From Spongilla lacustris (Eukaryota; Porifera; Demospongiae; Spongillida; Spongillidae), in NCBI GenBank assembly GCA_949361645.1, contig OX442427.1:3972016-4036015 (forward strand): 64,000 nucleotides of DNA, written 5' to 3'. Of the stretch, positions 10,350-21,527 are shown piece after piece; the first letter of the stretch is position 1; every line of letters starts with the position of its first letter. Position numbers and translations under genes: made by a program. The notes beneath the pieces were generated by a model. That model ran no database searches. It was not told the DNA's origin and was given only the letters and a program-made list of their open reading frames with translations.

Positions 10350-10650
10350 TCGAGAAGCACTTGGCTAGTTGGCCGAAGGCATCAAGTGGATTTGTGATAA
10401 TAACCCACATGTGATAATAGCCCACACTTGATACTGAATACGTGAAGGTCGGGCTACGCCCAACTAGCGCTTGGCTACATCATAGATATGAAATCGAGAA
10501 GCGCTTGGCTAGTTGGCCGTAGGCATCAAGTCTATCTGGATTTGTACCCATCTGATAGCGTATGTGGGTTATATGTGATAATAGCCCAAATATGTGATAA
10601 TAGCCTGCACTTGATACGAAGGTCGGGCTACACCCAACTAGTGCTTTAGA
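10350..10650. repeat. Two adjacent copies of a short inverted-repeat MITE
   Basis: Copy 1 (about 10353-10473) and copy 2 (about 10500-10650) each begin GAAGCRCTTGGCTAGTTGGCC and end with GGGCTACRCCCAACTAGYGC, which are inverted repeats of each other. The core contains GTGATAATAGCCCA. Both copies follow the same GAAATCGAGAAGC leader. The CTAGTTGGGCGT end motif is shared with the hairpin element at 50812-50876, suggesting one dispersed MITE family. Confidence 0.6.
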
Positions 10651-10739
10651 TATTAGAGTAGATATCTATGGCTACATTCCGGTATATATTAAACAAATTG
10701 ACGTTAGATTTTATTTTCTCCAAATATACAATCCATTCA

Positions 10740-10866
10740 CTCGAAGATTGTACATGCGAGTAATAGCGAGTAGCATGCGAGTCGCTCTCGAGTCACCCGT
10801 GAGTCGCACGCGAGTCACCCGTGAGTCGCACGCGAGTCACCCGTGAGTCGCACGCGAGTCACTCGC
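10740..10866. repeat. 21-bp CGAGTCAC minisatellite at integrase break
   Basis: About four units of GTGAGTCGCACGCGAGTCACC preceded by degenerate GCGAGTAGC copies. It abuts and interrupts the C-terminal end of the Ty3 integrase frame on its right. The edge motif CTCGCGTGCGAGTGTGAA reappears inverted near 14353-14372, so both sites may carry ends of one repeat family. Confidence 0.65.
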
Positions 10867-13330
10867 GTGCGAGTGTGAACTTGTGGGTGGACGGCACTGT
10901 ACGTACAAGGCCAGTGGCAGGTATTGTTCCCAGTCTTCCTGTCTCTCCACATAGGTTCGCAGCAGCTGTAGTAACAAGCGATTAAACCTCTCCACCATCC
11001 CATTGCCTTGCGGGTGGTTCACCCCAAAGGCATCCAATGTGCTCTGGACAATGCTGCTCTCGAAATTTCGACCCTGGTCCGAGTTACCGATTTCTGGGAC
11101 ACCATATGTGCAGAACAGTCTGACCAATTCTGCTGTGATTCTTATGGCTGTCTGGTCTGGGAGTGGTCTGGCATCAGCCCATTTGGTGAAGTAGTCCTGT
11201 ATCACCAGCAAATACTTGTTGTTCCAGGATGTCAATTGCAATCATCTGCCATGGGCGTCCAACAGGTGTGTTTGTGAGTGGTGACCATACTGGCATTGGC
11301 AGCTTGAACTTCTGGCATGTGGCACATTCCCTGCAATGTCTGTCCATGTCCTGGGCCATGTTCATCCAGTACACTTCACTACGTATCAGTGTCCCTTGAC
11401 GGCCTGCTGCTGGGGGATCGTGGCCCATACTCAGAGCTTGCTGGTGCAGTGTTTCTGGCAAAACAGGGACCACAATAGTTTCGGAAGTAGGCTCTAGCTG
11501 GTACTTCCTGCAAACAATACCATCCACACTGACAAGTAGGCCCTAGCTGGTACTTACTGCAAACAATACCATCCACACTGACAAGTTGTGGCCAGAGCTG
11601 TGCATATCTCCTCAGTGGTGGTCGTTTCCAGTGTCTGTGCGGATGGTGTTGCTCAGACTGGAGTGCCCTGTATAGCTGCTGGATTGTGTCATCCTCCTGC
11701 TGTGCTTGCCTGATCTCTTCCATTGTGAAGGATGCATGCACTGTGGTCAAGGCTGCGTACCCAGTTTCCATGCATGTCTGGCCCTCTACTTCATGACAGT
11801 GCATCAGCATTTCCATTGGTTGATCCCTTTCTATACACAATCTCAAAGCTGAATTCCAGTATTGCCAGAGCCCAGCGACACAAGAGGCCCTCCATCTTCT
11901 GCTCACCCAACCACTGCAGTGGGGCGTGTTCTATCATTAGTTGGAAGGTGAAGGTGCATCCCAACAGATAGTGGTAGAACTGTTTCATGGTCCACATAAT
12001 TGCCAAACACTCACGCTGGATCACGCTGTAGTTGGCCTCCGCTTTGGCGAGTGAGCAACTGGCATAGAGGGTCTTGCTCTTGGACAGCCCCCAGGCCTAC
12101 GTTTCTGGTATCTACCATGGTGCTGGCCAGTTTGTCGAACCGTGGGTATGCTAAGACTGGTGCCTCTGTTAGACTTGCCTTCAGTCTCTGAAATGACTCC
12201 TCGCAAGCCTGTGTCCATTGAAAGGGAGTGTCCTTTTGGGTCAGCCAATGTAGTGGAGCAAACCTATCAATGTACTTGCGGTAGTATGAAGCAAGTCCTA
12301 GGAATTGCTGCACATCTGCTTCATCTTTTGGCTGGGGCCAGTTTACTAACACCTCCGCCTTGCTGCTATCAGGTGATATTCCTTCTCTGGAGAATGTGTG
12401 AGCCAGGTCCGTCACCTGTGTCATTCCAATCTGACACTTACTTCCTCTCAGGGTCAGCCCCCGCCTCTCTCAACCATTGGAATTGTGACTCTTGTGCAGC
12501 TCCTCGCTCGCTGAGTGGATCAGGACATCATCTATGTAGGTGGTGACAAATGGCAGTCCTCGCATCACGACATCCATTAATCTCTGGGTGCCCCACACAA
12601 GCCAAAGAGCATCCTTGTGAACTGGAACAGCCCCATTCCAGGCCCCGGTGAGAATGCTGTCTTCTCCTGGTCTTTTGGGTGCACCAGTACTTGCCAGTAC
12701 CTGTACTGGAGGTCCAACTTGCTGAAGACCGTAGCCCCTGACAAGCAGTCCTGGACTTCATCTATCAAGGGGAGTGGGTAGGCATCCTAGCCCGTCCTAT
12801 TGTTTTTCCTCGCGGTAATCCACACACAATCGGATTTCCCCTGTCTTCTTCTTGGTATAGACGGCAGGTGCAAGCCACGCATTGCTACTTTCAACAATGA
12901 CCCCTTTCCTGAGCATGTCCTGGACTTCTTGCTGGAAGTGTGCTGGTATCCTCCTGGATGGGACCCTTGCTGGAGATCCCACCGTGTTTATCTGGTGACA
13001 AGCTAATGTGGTTTGCCCAGGAGTCTTGACAAATCGGTCTATTGCTTGCTGTACTGTCTCCTCAAATAAAGGACGTGACGTATCCTGGGAATTCGGCTTC
13101 ACCAATCCATTGAAAACGGTAATTGCACACTCATCAGCCTCATCTGCAACCGGATCCTCAAGAGATGCCACAATACACAGCTCTCTCTCTCTCTGCTTTC
13201 CATATTGAATGCTGCGGTGGTGCTTCTGGTTCTGGTAGTGATGCTTGTTTAGGAACTGTGCTCACAAGGTGTTTGCCTTCTCTGCCTAGCTACAGTTACT
13301 ACAGGTAAGGTAGTGACGTCCAGTACCAGG
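10867..13330 (-). pseudogene. Ty3/Gypsy pol: RT, RNase H, integrase (broken)
   Basis: Minus-strand pol, reading from 13171 down. RT N-terminus (13171-12797; RIPAHFQQEVQDMLRKGVI, WLAPAVYTKKKTGEIRLCVD). RT palm with TYIDDVLIHSAS near 12530. RT-connection and RNase H (12424-11791; YSVIQRECLAIMWTMKQF). Linker and integrase zinc region (11906-11174; MDRHCRECATCQKFK). Integrase core (11241-10837; DYFTKWADARPLP, GNSDQGRNF, GNGMVERFNR). The frame changes at least four times. A tandem duplication of about 60 bp lies at 11495-11590 (CTGGTACTTMCTGCAAACAA). It belongs with the protease at 13759-14145 and probably the gag at 16655-17334. The C-terminus is lost at the 10740-10866 minisatellite. Confidence 0.8.
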
Positions 13331-13342
13331 CCTTGTTGCCAA

Positions 13343-13758
13343 GGCCGGATTTAGACTGTTGTGGGCCCTGGGCAATTAGCCTTCGTGGGCCCGGGCAGTC
13401 CAAATACGAGCGTGGGGGGGGGGGGTCCCCCTTGTGATCGTCCGAATTCGAGCAGGGGGGTGGGTCCCCCTTGTGATCGCCCAAATACGAGCGGGAGGGG
13501 GGTCCTCCTTACGATAGTCCGAATACGAGCGGGGGGGAAGGGTCCCCCTTGCGATCGCCCAAATACGAATTAATACATTCCGAGTTAGCGACGTTTTGAT
13601 GCTCCACTTCGCGCACACTACGATTCTATGCCGCGCCGTTATTTGCTTAACTAAAATCATGAATCAGAATATCATTATGAGCACGGTGGGGGCCCTCAAA
13701 AAGCAGTGGGCCCTGGGCAGCCGCCCCGGTTGCCCCCGCCCCCCCCCCCCCCCAAAAC
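13343..13758. mobile_element. Non-autonomous GC-rich element inserted in Ty3 pol
   Basis: This block interrupts the minus-strand pol between protease (ends about 13760) and the RT leader (about 13330). Inverted GTGGGCCCTGGGC motifs lie near both ends (13360-13375 and 13700-13720). The interior has about four to five tandem units of roughly 40 bp (GATCGYCCRAATACGAGC, then a G run, then GTCCCCCTT). The right end is a long C tract. No transposase is encoded. The exact ends and target duplication could not be fixed, so the superfamily is unknown. Confidence 0.55.
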
Positions 13759-14145
13759 CCGGTACTGCTTGTTGCTGCAGGAAGTCAACCCCGAGGATGA
13801 CCTGTGAGATCAGCTGTTCCACCACGATGAAACTGTGCTCAGGTACCTCTACTATGCCGCTTAGCTTCACTGCCACCTTGACACTATTCACAATGGGGAG
13901 CTCTTCACCGCCAGCCGAGGCCAGCCTTAGCTTTGGTGAATCTCCCGCGCTTGTCATTCCGTTGAGGCATTTGGCAATATCTTGCCTGATGTGTGACATT
14001 GATGAACCAGAATCCAGCATCATCTCCACCGTCATCCCTGCAACCAGTCCATTCACTACGGATGCGCCACTTCTGATGGATGTGACGAACACTGCTTCGA
14101 GTGGGCTTGCACTACCTTATATAGGTAAAAATGTGTGGTAGGTAG
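13759..14145 (-). pseudogene. Ty3/Gypsy protease segment
   Basis: The minus frame from 14092 reads through MMLDSGSSMSHI, a D-S-G aspartic-protease active site, and VILGVDFLQQ, the ILG-D flap-side motif of retroviral-type proteases. The upstream frame continues to about 14145. It is cut at its C-terminus by the insertion at 13343-13758 and should join the pol at 13330-10867. It releases the mature enzymes from the polyprotein in intact relatives. Confidence 0.75.
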
Positions 14146-14462
14146 AAATGTGCAGTATCAATGTAGAAAAGTGCTTTACCTTATGGCCAACACGTAACAC
14201 ATGAACATGTTTACAAGTGTTCGATTCTGCAGCTGCTACGACCACCCGCGCTCTGCTAGGCTTTGCTTGAACAGCTGCACCATTTTATATCACAGACGCT
14301 ACCAGACTGAATGACGCTGTTAAGGTCGCTTGATCTAGAGTGCCACCTGCCCAAATTCACACTCACACGCGAGTCGATCGAGTGAGAGTCCTAACTGATC
14401 ACGATAAGCGAGCGCGCGAGTCATCGTACGAGTGCATACTGCGTCACTCAACAACCAATCTA
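14146..14462. other. Degraded Ty3 linker, no intact gene
   Basis: Minus-strand readings here show only scattered Cys/His and many stops. The segment lies where a gag zinc knuckle would be expected between gag and protease. Near 14353-14372 lies the inverted CGCGAGTGTGAAT-type motif also seen at 10862. Confidence 0.35.
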
Positions 14463-14835
14463 CAGTACCAGTCAGAAAAGTTTCCGACCGTAGAGTACTT
14501 TTTCTACGGTGATACGCGAAGCACGAAAAGCAGTATGCGTACGACATTATTGTGCTACGGTAGCGGAATACAGCGCACAGCGCAATGTCTCTACGCTGAC
14601 TACGCGTACCAGCGTTGCCATGATTACATGGCGCGAAACGTACGACATTCTTTCAAAGCTGCTGTTACTTGTGTTCGCGCGACAAAGCGGCCAAATTCTA
14701 CTACCCGAACTACGCGCTCGATGTTTACGCGTACTTCGCTACTCCGTACGCGTAGCTACGGTCTCACGCTACGATTCTACGCGAAGATAATTAAACTACG
14801 CGTAACGTAGGGAAACTTTTTTCTGACTGGTACTG
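14463..14835. mobile_element. 373-bp MITE with TA target duplication
   Basis: Begins CAGTACCAGTCAGAAAA and ends with its inverted repeat (TTTTCTGACTGGTACTG, with one or two extra T), flanked by TA at 14461-14462 and 14836-14837. CAGT-type ends with TA duplication fit a Tc1/mariner-derived non-autonomous element. The interior is rich in TACGCG and encodes nothing recognisable, despite a plus frame passing through it. Confidence 0.75.
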
Positions 14836-14984
14836 TAAATGTACGGCGCGCTGATGTGTACTTTCAATCGATCGCACATACGATGAAAACTTGTTGCAAA
14901 CAGTTCTAACTGTTATAATCAGATTTAGATAATTATCTTTGCGTGCGCTTTGATTAATTTAATTGTGATGTACATGACTACTAT

Positions 14985-15260
14985 AAAGGGTCTTGGGTGT
15001 GGCCCCTACATGGAGGCGGAACAGGATTAGAGGGCCCTGGGTGTGGCCTATCACAAAAGGCAGAATGGGGTTAATAGACTTGGGTGTGGCCAATCTTTGG
15101 AGGCAGAATGGGGTTAAAGGGCATATGAGCCAGGAGGGTCCTGGGTGTGGGCAATATGGGGTTAAGCGACTTAGCCGCCAAAAGGGTCCTGGGTATGGGC
15201 AGAATGGGGTTAATAGACATGAGCCGCCTGGGTGTGGCCTATCTCTGGAGGCAGAATGGG
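14985..15260. repeat. Diverged GGGTGTGG / GGGGTTAA minisatellite
   Basis: About five irregular units contain CCTGGGTGTGGCC and AGGCAGAATGGGGTTAATAG. The core matches the arrays at 2185-2345 and 4655-5062. The last unit borders a second TTAA-type element. Confidence 0.75.
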
Positions 15261-15265
15261 TGTAA

Positions 15266-16040
15266 CCTTTAATCTCCCGTCGTCCTACGCGTAGGATTAG
15301 CGTCCTATGCGTAGGACGCAAGTTAAAATTAATTTTTAGCAAACTCATATGATCAAAAAATAAACCAAAATCTCATTGCACTGTAAAAATGGTTATTAAT
15401 TCAGGAAATATTTTTACTTTCTTGCAAATCTTCAAAGATTGTCAAATACAATCAATACTGCATTGCTAAAAGATGTATTTGCGGTAAATTGCAAAGCAAC
15501 TTAAAGTACCAAAAAGTAATGTTGGGAAGATCAGAGCAACATTTTAAAAGAAGGGGGTCTTTTGCAGCACTAAGCATATAAAAAATTACATTGTAGATTT
15601 GGAAATTGCTAGTTCCACAAGCTTATGAACGATAGGTATTTGTCAGACGCATGTTGTGGGAATAGCCAAGTGAATGGACAAAATCTTGAAAACGTACAGT
15701 GCGTTTTCAGCAAAAATGACAAAATCAATTAGAGTACAACACTTTCGCAGAATGTATAAAGTAGCCCACACATTATGCTTCAAAAAACATTTTTAAAAAG
15801 TGATACTTGTCGTACTTTTTCTGTGACAATGAAATTCTCTACATAATGCATTTTAAAGAACCGTATCTGTTTATTTGCATCGTGTAACCAAGGGTGTAAT
15901 TTAAAAAATAGACTGACAATTGGTAAATTTAGCATGATAGACACATCAAACAACAGTAGAGAAATGGATGCCAAATAACTGCATTTCTGAATTTTCAAAT
16001 ATTGGTCCTACGCGTAGGACTAGGACCTGGAGAATTAAGG
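15266..16040. mobile_element. TTAA-type MITE, 775 bp
   Basis: The left end CCTTTAATCTCC follows GTAA (15262-15265, apparently a mutated TTAA). The right end, reverse complemented, is CCTTAATTCTCC and is followed by TTAA at 16041-16044. Subterminal palindromes TCCTACGCGTAGGA occur near both ends (about 15282-15315 and 16009-16023). There is no coding capacity; the interior is AT-rich. The arrangement suggests a non-autonomous TTAA-targeting element, piggyBac-like or similar, and like the 2350-4650 element it abuts the GGGGTTAAT minisatellite. Confidence 0.55.
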
Positions 16041-16044
16041 TTAA

Positions 16045-16650
16045 TGGACTTTAACCACAAAGCTAATAAATCTGGATCCATTGGTTTGTGGTAAATAAGC
16101 TTGTTTACCTGAACCCACAATGTCTCCATAGTAAAGCGTCTTCGCCCACAGTACAATCCACCCCGCCCTCGCGGTTGACAAAAAGGGCTCTATCAGACGC
16201 CGCATCCTAGTTTTGCCACCGTATCAGATAATAGAGCTCTATAGATGTGGTCATCACGCGGGTCATTAAACAAAATCTATATCTTACATCGAACCTGTCT
16301 CCAGAGAGCGCCGTTCTTAAAGACATCACTGAAGTCGTGCGCTAAACTGTACGCTATAAGCACTGCTCGGCTGCATTACATACGAGTGTTCGTTATAAGC
16401 ACATGCGCATTCGGTGAATGACAGGCGTGCTTAGAAATGATTGGTTAACGATGTTGAAGAAACGCGGGACTCGTACAATATGAAATGCATATGCGCATGC
16501 ATCAAAACACGTGTTTACATATAGGAACATAATGTTCAAGTTACCCGACATAAGGGTAGTACCCTAAATTACTTTGTAGTGCAAGGTATTTTTCTACGTA
16601 GGTAGAGCACTGCGTGGCGTTAACTTTATATTGACGCATACTGTAGTACT
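16045..16650. other. No gene seen
   Basis: Mixed-composition DNA between the MITE and the Ty3 gag; stops in all frames, no repeat recognised. Confidence 0.35.
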
Positions 16651-16654
16651 GGTC

Positions 16655-17334
16655 TCTCGATGCGTGGACTAAACTCGTATTGTGTTCTGGTTTGCTGTAA
16701 GGTGCTCAGTGCTGCAACCTGGTCCGTCAACACTGCTACCTGCTCCGACAGCTTTTCTACAATGGCGTTCACTGGGTTGCTAGGAGACGTTACTGCGGCG
16801 GCCTGCTGCTCGTTCCAGGCTGCAATGTGGTGGTGCTTGCTGTTGATCTTAATTGTTTGCTGATTGCCGAGGGAAGGCCCACCACAAACTGGTGTAGCAG
16901 TAGTTGCTCTTTTGCTTTGGCGTCGAGTCCAGGCATGGCTTGATGCTCTTTTGCTTTGGCGCCGAGTCCAGGCATGGCTTGATGCTCTTTTGCTTTGGCG
17001 TCGAGTCCAGGCATGGCTTGATCCAGTAGTTGCTTAATATCGTCCACGAACACTGGCAGCACTTCACCGGGAACCATTTTCCTCTGCCTGAACCTCCCTC
17101 CAGGGCGCTGAAACGTGTCGACGTCCGTGCTGCCAGTATCACTTCCTTTGCCTTGGCGTAGGTTTTTTTCATTTCCGTGCTGAGTTCCAACCACGATGCT
17201 AGAGCTTCACCTTCCAACAGCGTTGGGAGCTTCACTGCCTTCACCTCGTCATTCCATTTATTGGCGTCGCTACATATATCAAAACACATGAACCATTCGT
17301 GGAAATTGCCTGACGTGAACGGCTTTAGGAGCAT
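16655..17334 (-). pseudogene. Ty3/Gypsy gag with tripled 13-residue repeat
   Basis: Minus-strand start at 17334. The capsid-like region reads FHEWFMCFDICSDANKWND, KLPTLLEGEALASWLELS and, in a second frame, GEVLPVFVDDIKQLLDQAMP and LLLHQFVVGLPSAISKQLR, typical of invertebrate Ty3 Gag. A frame change occurs near 17090. A 39-bp segment (MPGLDAKAKEHQA) occurs three times in frame at about 16905-17035. A further shift leads to a coiled-coil-like VEKLSEQVAVLTDQVAALS (to 16655). Upstream, minus-strand TTGGTAGTAGAGAATG next to a CA-ending sequence at 17348 looks like a primer-binding site just 5' of the start. The likely downstream partner is the protease at 13759-14145, now 2.5 kb away through insertions. 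Confidence 0.75.
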
Positions 17335-17347
17335 TCTCTACTACCAA

Positions 17348-17941
17348 TGTAATGCACATGCCCAGTCCAAGGATTCAGCTCAGTAGTCAGATGGTATTTC
17401 AACAAAACGTCCACAATATATAGATCTTTCTAGAATATTCTATAACCTTCCAGCATGCGTGTGCATGTCATTTGCCTGCTTAGCACCTAAGGTGTGAACT
17501 TGCTACTAGCACTACATTATTCTAATCGGTTAAGTAATTATATCAAAACCCTCGATTATGAAAAATTATTCACGATTAAGGTTAGAGACAATTGATTTTA
17601 ATACTCATTAATAAGTAATAGAAGATCTGAATATGCAGTGGAGCAGCATTGATTTCAAGAGTTCAATAGTGAGTTATTATCATTTAAGACCATAATGCTT
17701 ATAAGTTATTAAGGTTAAAGCTGCTAAGGTTTAACTAATGTTAATCATCACCACTAATTATTCAATCATTAAATGAAGTAGGAAACACCATTTTAATAAA
17801 GGTTAACACTTGTTAACTGACGTTACTGGGCCGTAGAGCATTGCATCCCGCATGTGCGTAATTGTCACCACATGTCAGCCTGTATGTGCGGTGCTGGTGG
17901 CAGTTTCTGTTATTTTCAACAGTTTGACGTTGGTCTGTGAA
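17348..17941. other. Probable Ty3 5' LTR edge, then AT-rich DNA
   Basis: From 17348 the plus strand begins TGTAATGCAC, the expected reverse of an LTR ending in CA, but no second LTR copy was found. The remainder to 17941 is AT-rich without open frames and probably holds the undetermined left terminus of the DIRS element. Confidence 0.35.
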
Positions 17942-20629
17942 ATGGCTAACATTCGTCCCGAGTTGGCTGATACCGAGGAAGCAGCTGCAGGTGGCATGGA
18001 TGAAAGGATAGTTAGCCTTGAACGCATGGTGTTGAATTTGAGCTCTAAGATCGGGAAGCTGGCGCGCTCGCCTCCATCCCAGGCTCCACCCACATCTGGG
18101 ACCTTCGGTAGGAGATCATGCATGTGCTTATCGGCATGTGAAGCATTTTTGCATGTGTAATTCACTTGGTTCTGACTGGCCTTATTAATTGTCATTTCCC
18201 TCATGTGAGGGGCTAGGAGTGCGGCCTATGGCAGAGGAAATAAGTGTGGTTCCCGTAGCTGATATGGGCAGTCGCGCCGAGCAGGGTGGGCCGTCTGGTG
18301 TGGGGGCCCAGGGCCCATCGCACTCCGAGCATCACATTCCACCGTCAACCCAGATGGTCGGGGCTCTCAACTCCACCAATCCACGAACTCGCAGGTCAAA
18401 GCTCCCAGCTCCACCTGCACCCGTCAGCCCAGTTGGTCGGGGGCTCTCAGCTCCACCAATCTGCGGACCCTCGGGTCGTGGGCTCGCAGCTCCACCTGCA
18501 CCCGTTGGCTCAGACGGTCAGGGGTCCTGAACCCCATCATGTCACAACACCGTGGGACGTACGCACCAATACAGCAGCGGCGTTAATTACACAGCAAACC
18601 ACGGCTGGTTCGGGCTTTTTCATAGGGGACAGCACTCAGCCAGTCCCAGCAAAGGTTGTGGAATGGATCTGGATGTGGGAGTTTATTGAGATGGTGGATC
18701 TTCTCCCAGAGCAGTGGGCTGTTAAAAAAGAGGAGCGGGAGCCCTATTCATGTCGAACACAAGAAGCAGATCACGAACATAAAATATATATTGTGGCTCC
18801 AGCGCTTCACCACCTACGTGAGAATAATGTCTAGGCAGTTCCCCGCTGATGTGGTCGAGCTGCTAGCCTACATGTCCCAAATCCATAAGGCCAGCCAGGA
18901 GTTCATGGGTATGGCGTGGGTGAACTATGACACGACGTTCAGGAGGCAAGCTGTAGCATCGGGCAATCGGAGGTGGTCAGCCGTTGATGCATGCCTATAC
19001 TCCCTTCGTTTTACGGGCAAGGCAACACTGGGGAAATGCTGCAATATGGGTTTTTCCACTGCTCATGTTGCACATGTTTGTTGCCAGCTGACAACGTGGA
19101 CATAGCTTACGGCTGGAGGATGGTTAAATCTGTAGTAGCATCCTTGACTGACACCTCAGCGTGAAGCCAGGAAGCACAATCTGGCAGTCAACTGGCCACG
19201 ATCGGCGTGACCCCCTGGAAGTCTGAGGTAATTTCAACTGTGGGAGATGTTTTAATTTTAAGTGTTGTTTGTTCGTCAGGTGAAGGCACTCATTCTGCAA
19301 TCTCATGTCCCAGATCTACCCGGCGACTGGAAGGCGGGATCAACTCCAACACTAGGTTCCTGTGACAATATTAGTCGTGTATAATTGCTTGACGTTTTGA
19401 TTGCTGTACTGACATGTACTTGCTGATTAATGTGTATTTCAGTGTTAAATAAGGTGTGGTGGGGTAATCATTAGTAAGTGTTGCTCCTGCATGCAGGTAG
19501 ACAGGCATCCACGCTGAAGGCTTACCAGTACACAACGAATCTGTTGGCATTGGCTACCAACCCTTCGAGGCCTCCAGAGTTTCTGAGCCAAGTTAGAACT
19601 CCACTAAGGCGAAAGAGGTGGCAAATCGCCTTGGCCCCACACCCAGACCATGATTTTGTGGAGTTCATCTTGGAGGGCTTGGAGTCAGGTTTTCAAGTGG
19701 AGTTTGACTATTGGACTGCCGAGCCCCTCCATTTGAATTGTTTCCATTTGAATTGTTTCGTGTCACATTACAACCTTTATGGTGAATTTAGTAAGTGTGC
19801 CAAAGCAAGAGGGTATATGACCTCGGTATGCAATGATCTCTGCCTATATGAACAAGGAGTGTTTCCTGGGTCGTGTCATGGGTACCTTGAACCCAGGCGC
19901 GTTTCCGTCGGTTCACTGTAGTCCGATTGGTCTGGTCCCCAAGAGCTCAATGGGAAAGTGGCAATTGATTGTTGATTTGTCCTCCCCTCATGGCAGAAGT
20001 GTGAATGATGGTATAGACCCGGCCCTGTGCTCGTTGGAGTACGTCACGGTGGACCTAGTCTCCGATGCTGTTGCAAGCTTACCCGGATCGTTGCTTTCGA
20101 AGATTGACAAGCACAGTGCATATCGGACGGTCCCAGTTCACCCTGAGGACAGGTGGCTATTGGGAATGCTATGGGAAGGGTAGTTGTTCGTGGACAACGG
20201 TTCTACCATTCAGTCTTAGGTCAGCCCCGAAGTTGTTTACAGCTGTCGCCGACACCGTGGAGTGAATAGCCAAGCTACAGGGAATACAGCCGTTGTTTCA
20301 TTACCTGGACGATTTTCTGCTCGTATCGTCGTCAGCATCAGGGGCGGCTCAACTGAACATTCTGCTCAAGGTTTTTGCAGATCTCAGGTTACCGTTAGCC
20401 TTTGAAAAACTGGAGGGTTCCAGTCCACGCATGACATTTCTTGGAATCGAGATGGACTCGATAGCTATGGAGTTGCGGCTCCCTCAAAAGAAGATTTCGG
20501 AGCTCAAAGCTTGATAAGGGATTGGCAGGGGCGGAGATCGTGCCAGAAGAGGGAGCTGCAGTCTTTGGTAGGGAAACTGCAGCACGCCTGCAAGGTGGTG
20601 AAACCCGGCAGGTCGTTCCTGATGTGTAT
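17942..20629 (+). pseudogene. DIRS retrotransposon, 5' half: Gag-like ORF and RT
   Basis: Plus strand. ATG 17942 opens a short ORF with a helical IVSLERMVLNLSSKIGKL segment. A Pro/Ser-rich part follows in shifted frames (18190-18830), then a DIRS Gag-like region (18656-19105; ADVVELLAYMSQIHKASQEF, RRWSAVDACLYSLRFTG). ORF2 starts near 19480 (HPDHDFVEFILEGLESGF) and gives RT blocks: IGLVPKSSMGKWQLIVDLS (19930), KIDKHSAYR (20100), HYLDDFLLVSS (20300, catalytic YLDD) and FLGIEMDS (20440). Several frameshifts occur. The frame stops abruptly at 20629 inside the RNase H lead-in, where the BEL/Pao LTR begins; it resumes at 33707 after the target duplication TGTAT. Confidence 0.8.
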
Positions 20630-20779
20630 TGTTGCGGACTGTCTGACTGAACTGATTAATAATGCATGTTTTTTGTTATGTAACACGCACGTGATATTGT
20701 TGATGATAGGTTGTTGTAATCCCTCACGAAGAACGTGGACGGTTCGTGAATTGTATCTACAGAAATCTAGTCTTCTACA
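20630..20779 (+). repeat. 5' LTR of BEL/Pao element 1
   Basis: 150 bp, TGTTGCGGACTG to CTTCTACA. Matches 33552-33701 with about 4% differences, preceded by the TSD TGTAT. Confidence 0.92.
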
Positions 20780-20803
20780 TGGTCCTTACGAGCCCGGGAA
20801 TAG
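20780..20803 (+). other. Primer-binding site of BEL/Pao element 1
   Basis: TGGTCCTTACGAGCCCGGGA directly follows the LTR. The BEL/Pao element at 39918 has a near-identical TGGTCCTTCGAGCCGGGA in the same place, supporting a tRNA-primed PBS shared by both families. The tRNA itself was not identified. Confidence 0.7.
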
Positions 20804-20842
20804 AAAAAGGAGTCTAGCATACCTTTCTTTCATAGATAACGA

Positions 20843-21378
20843 TGAACAAAACTGAGGCAGTTACTGCCAATCGAGACGGCGCTACGAGAAAGAAACGGAT
20901 CCGAGTGGGAGGCCTCAACGACCTGAATCATGGAACAAGCCAAGGAAACCATTGATGCCGATGAACTGAACTACTCGGCACTTCAACGCTATCTCGCTGT
21001 TCTTCGCGAAAAAGGGACATAATTCTGAAAATGGACACAGAAATACTCAACGACTTGTTGTCCAAAGAAGATATAGTACGGAAATTGAAGAAGCTGATGC
21101 GTATCGCGAAAGGGTAGAGATGGTTATTATCGCCATAGAACAAGTCATATCTGAAAGCGAGAAACAAGTGGGTAGTCCGTCACGTCCTCGAGTGGTTGAA
21201 CACACAGCGTCTGAGTCATTGAACCAGCAACCGGACAGGCAATCAGTTTCACCGCTTCCAACTGGAAATCAGGTGCGTACGGGTTCAACCAGCCCTGTCT
21301 CATGTATTGATCCAGCATTGGCGAATTCACGTGACACTCCACATCAAGTAGAAACAGAACCAGGAACTGTGAAAGCAC
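20843..21378 (+). pseudogene. BEL/Pao element 1 gag, N-terminal part
   Basis: Short plus-strand frames (MNKTEAVTANRDGATRKK, then MEQAKETIDADELNYSALQR, then 21120-21378 with IIAIEQVISESEKQVG) form the charged N-terminus typical of BEL/Pao Gag. Frameshifts are present. The frame ends EPGTVKA at 21378, where the Ty3 element inserted, and resumes at about 25573 with PAPRVKLPKL. Confidence 0.6.
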
Positions 21379-21493
21379 TGTTGCGTACATATTCGAATAC
21401 ACATATAAACTCATTATGTAATGCTATGTCATGTGATGTAAATTAGTGATGATTATAAATTTATATTTTCTGGTCGCATGAAAGCTCGTCACA
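21379..21493 (+). repeat. 5' LTR of nested Ty3 element
   Basis: TGTTGCGTACATATTCG to GCTCGTCACA, 115 bp; 114 of 115 positions match the right copy. Confidence 0.92.
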
Positions 21494-21527
21494 TTGGTGA
21501 CCCTGACGTTCATCATATCTATTCATC

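Noticed and set aside
17852..18160. Host gene beginning at 17852
   Set aside because: The downstream blocks are DIRS Gag and RT; the initial ORF fits a DIRS leader or Gag N-terminus better than an independent gene.
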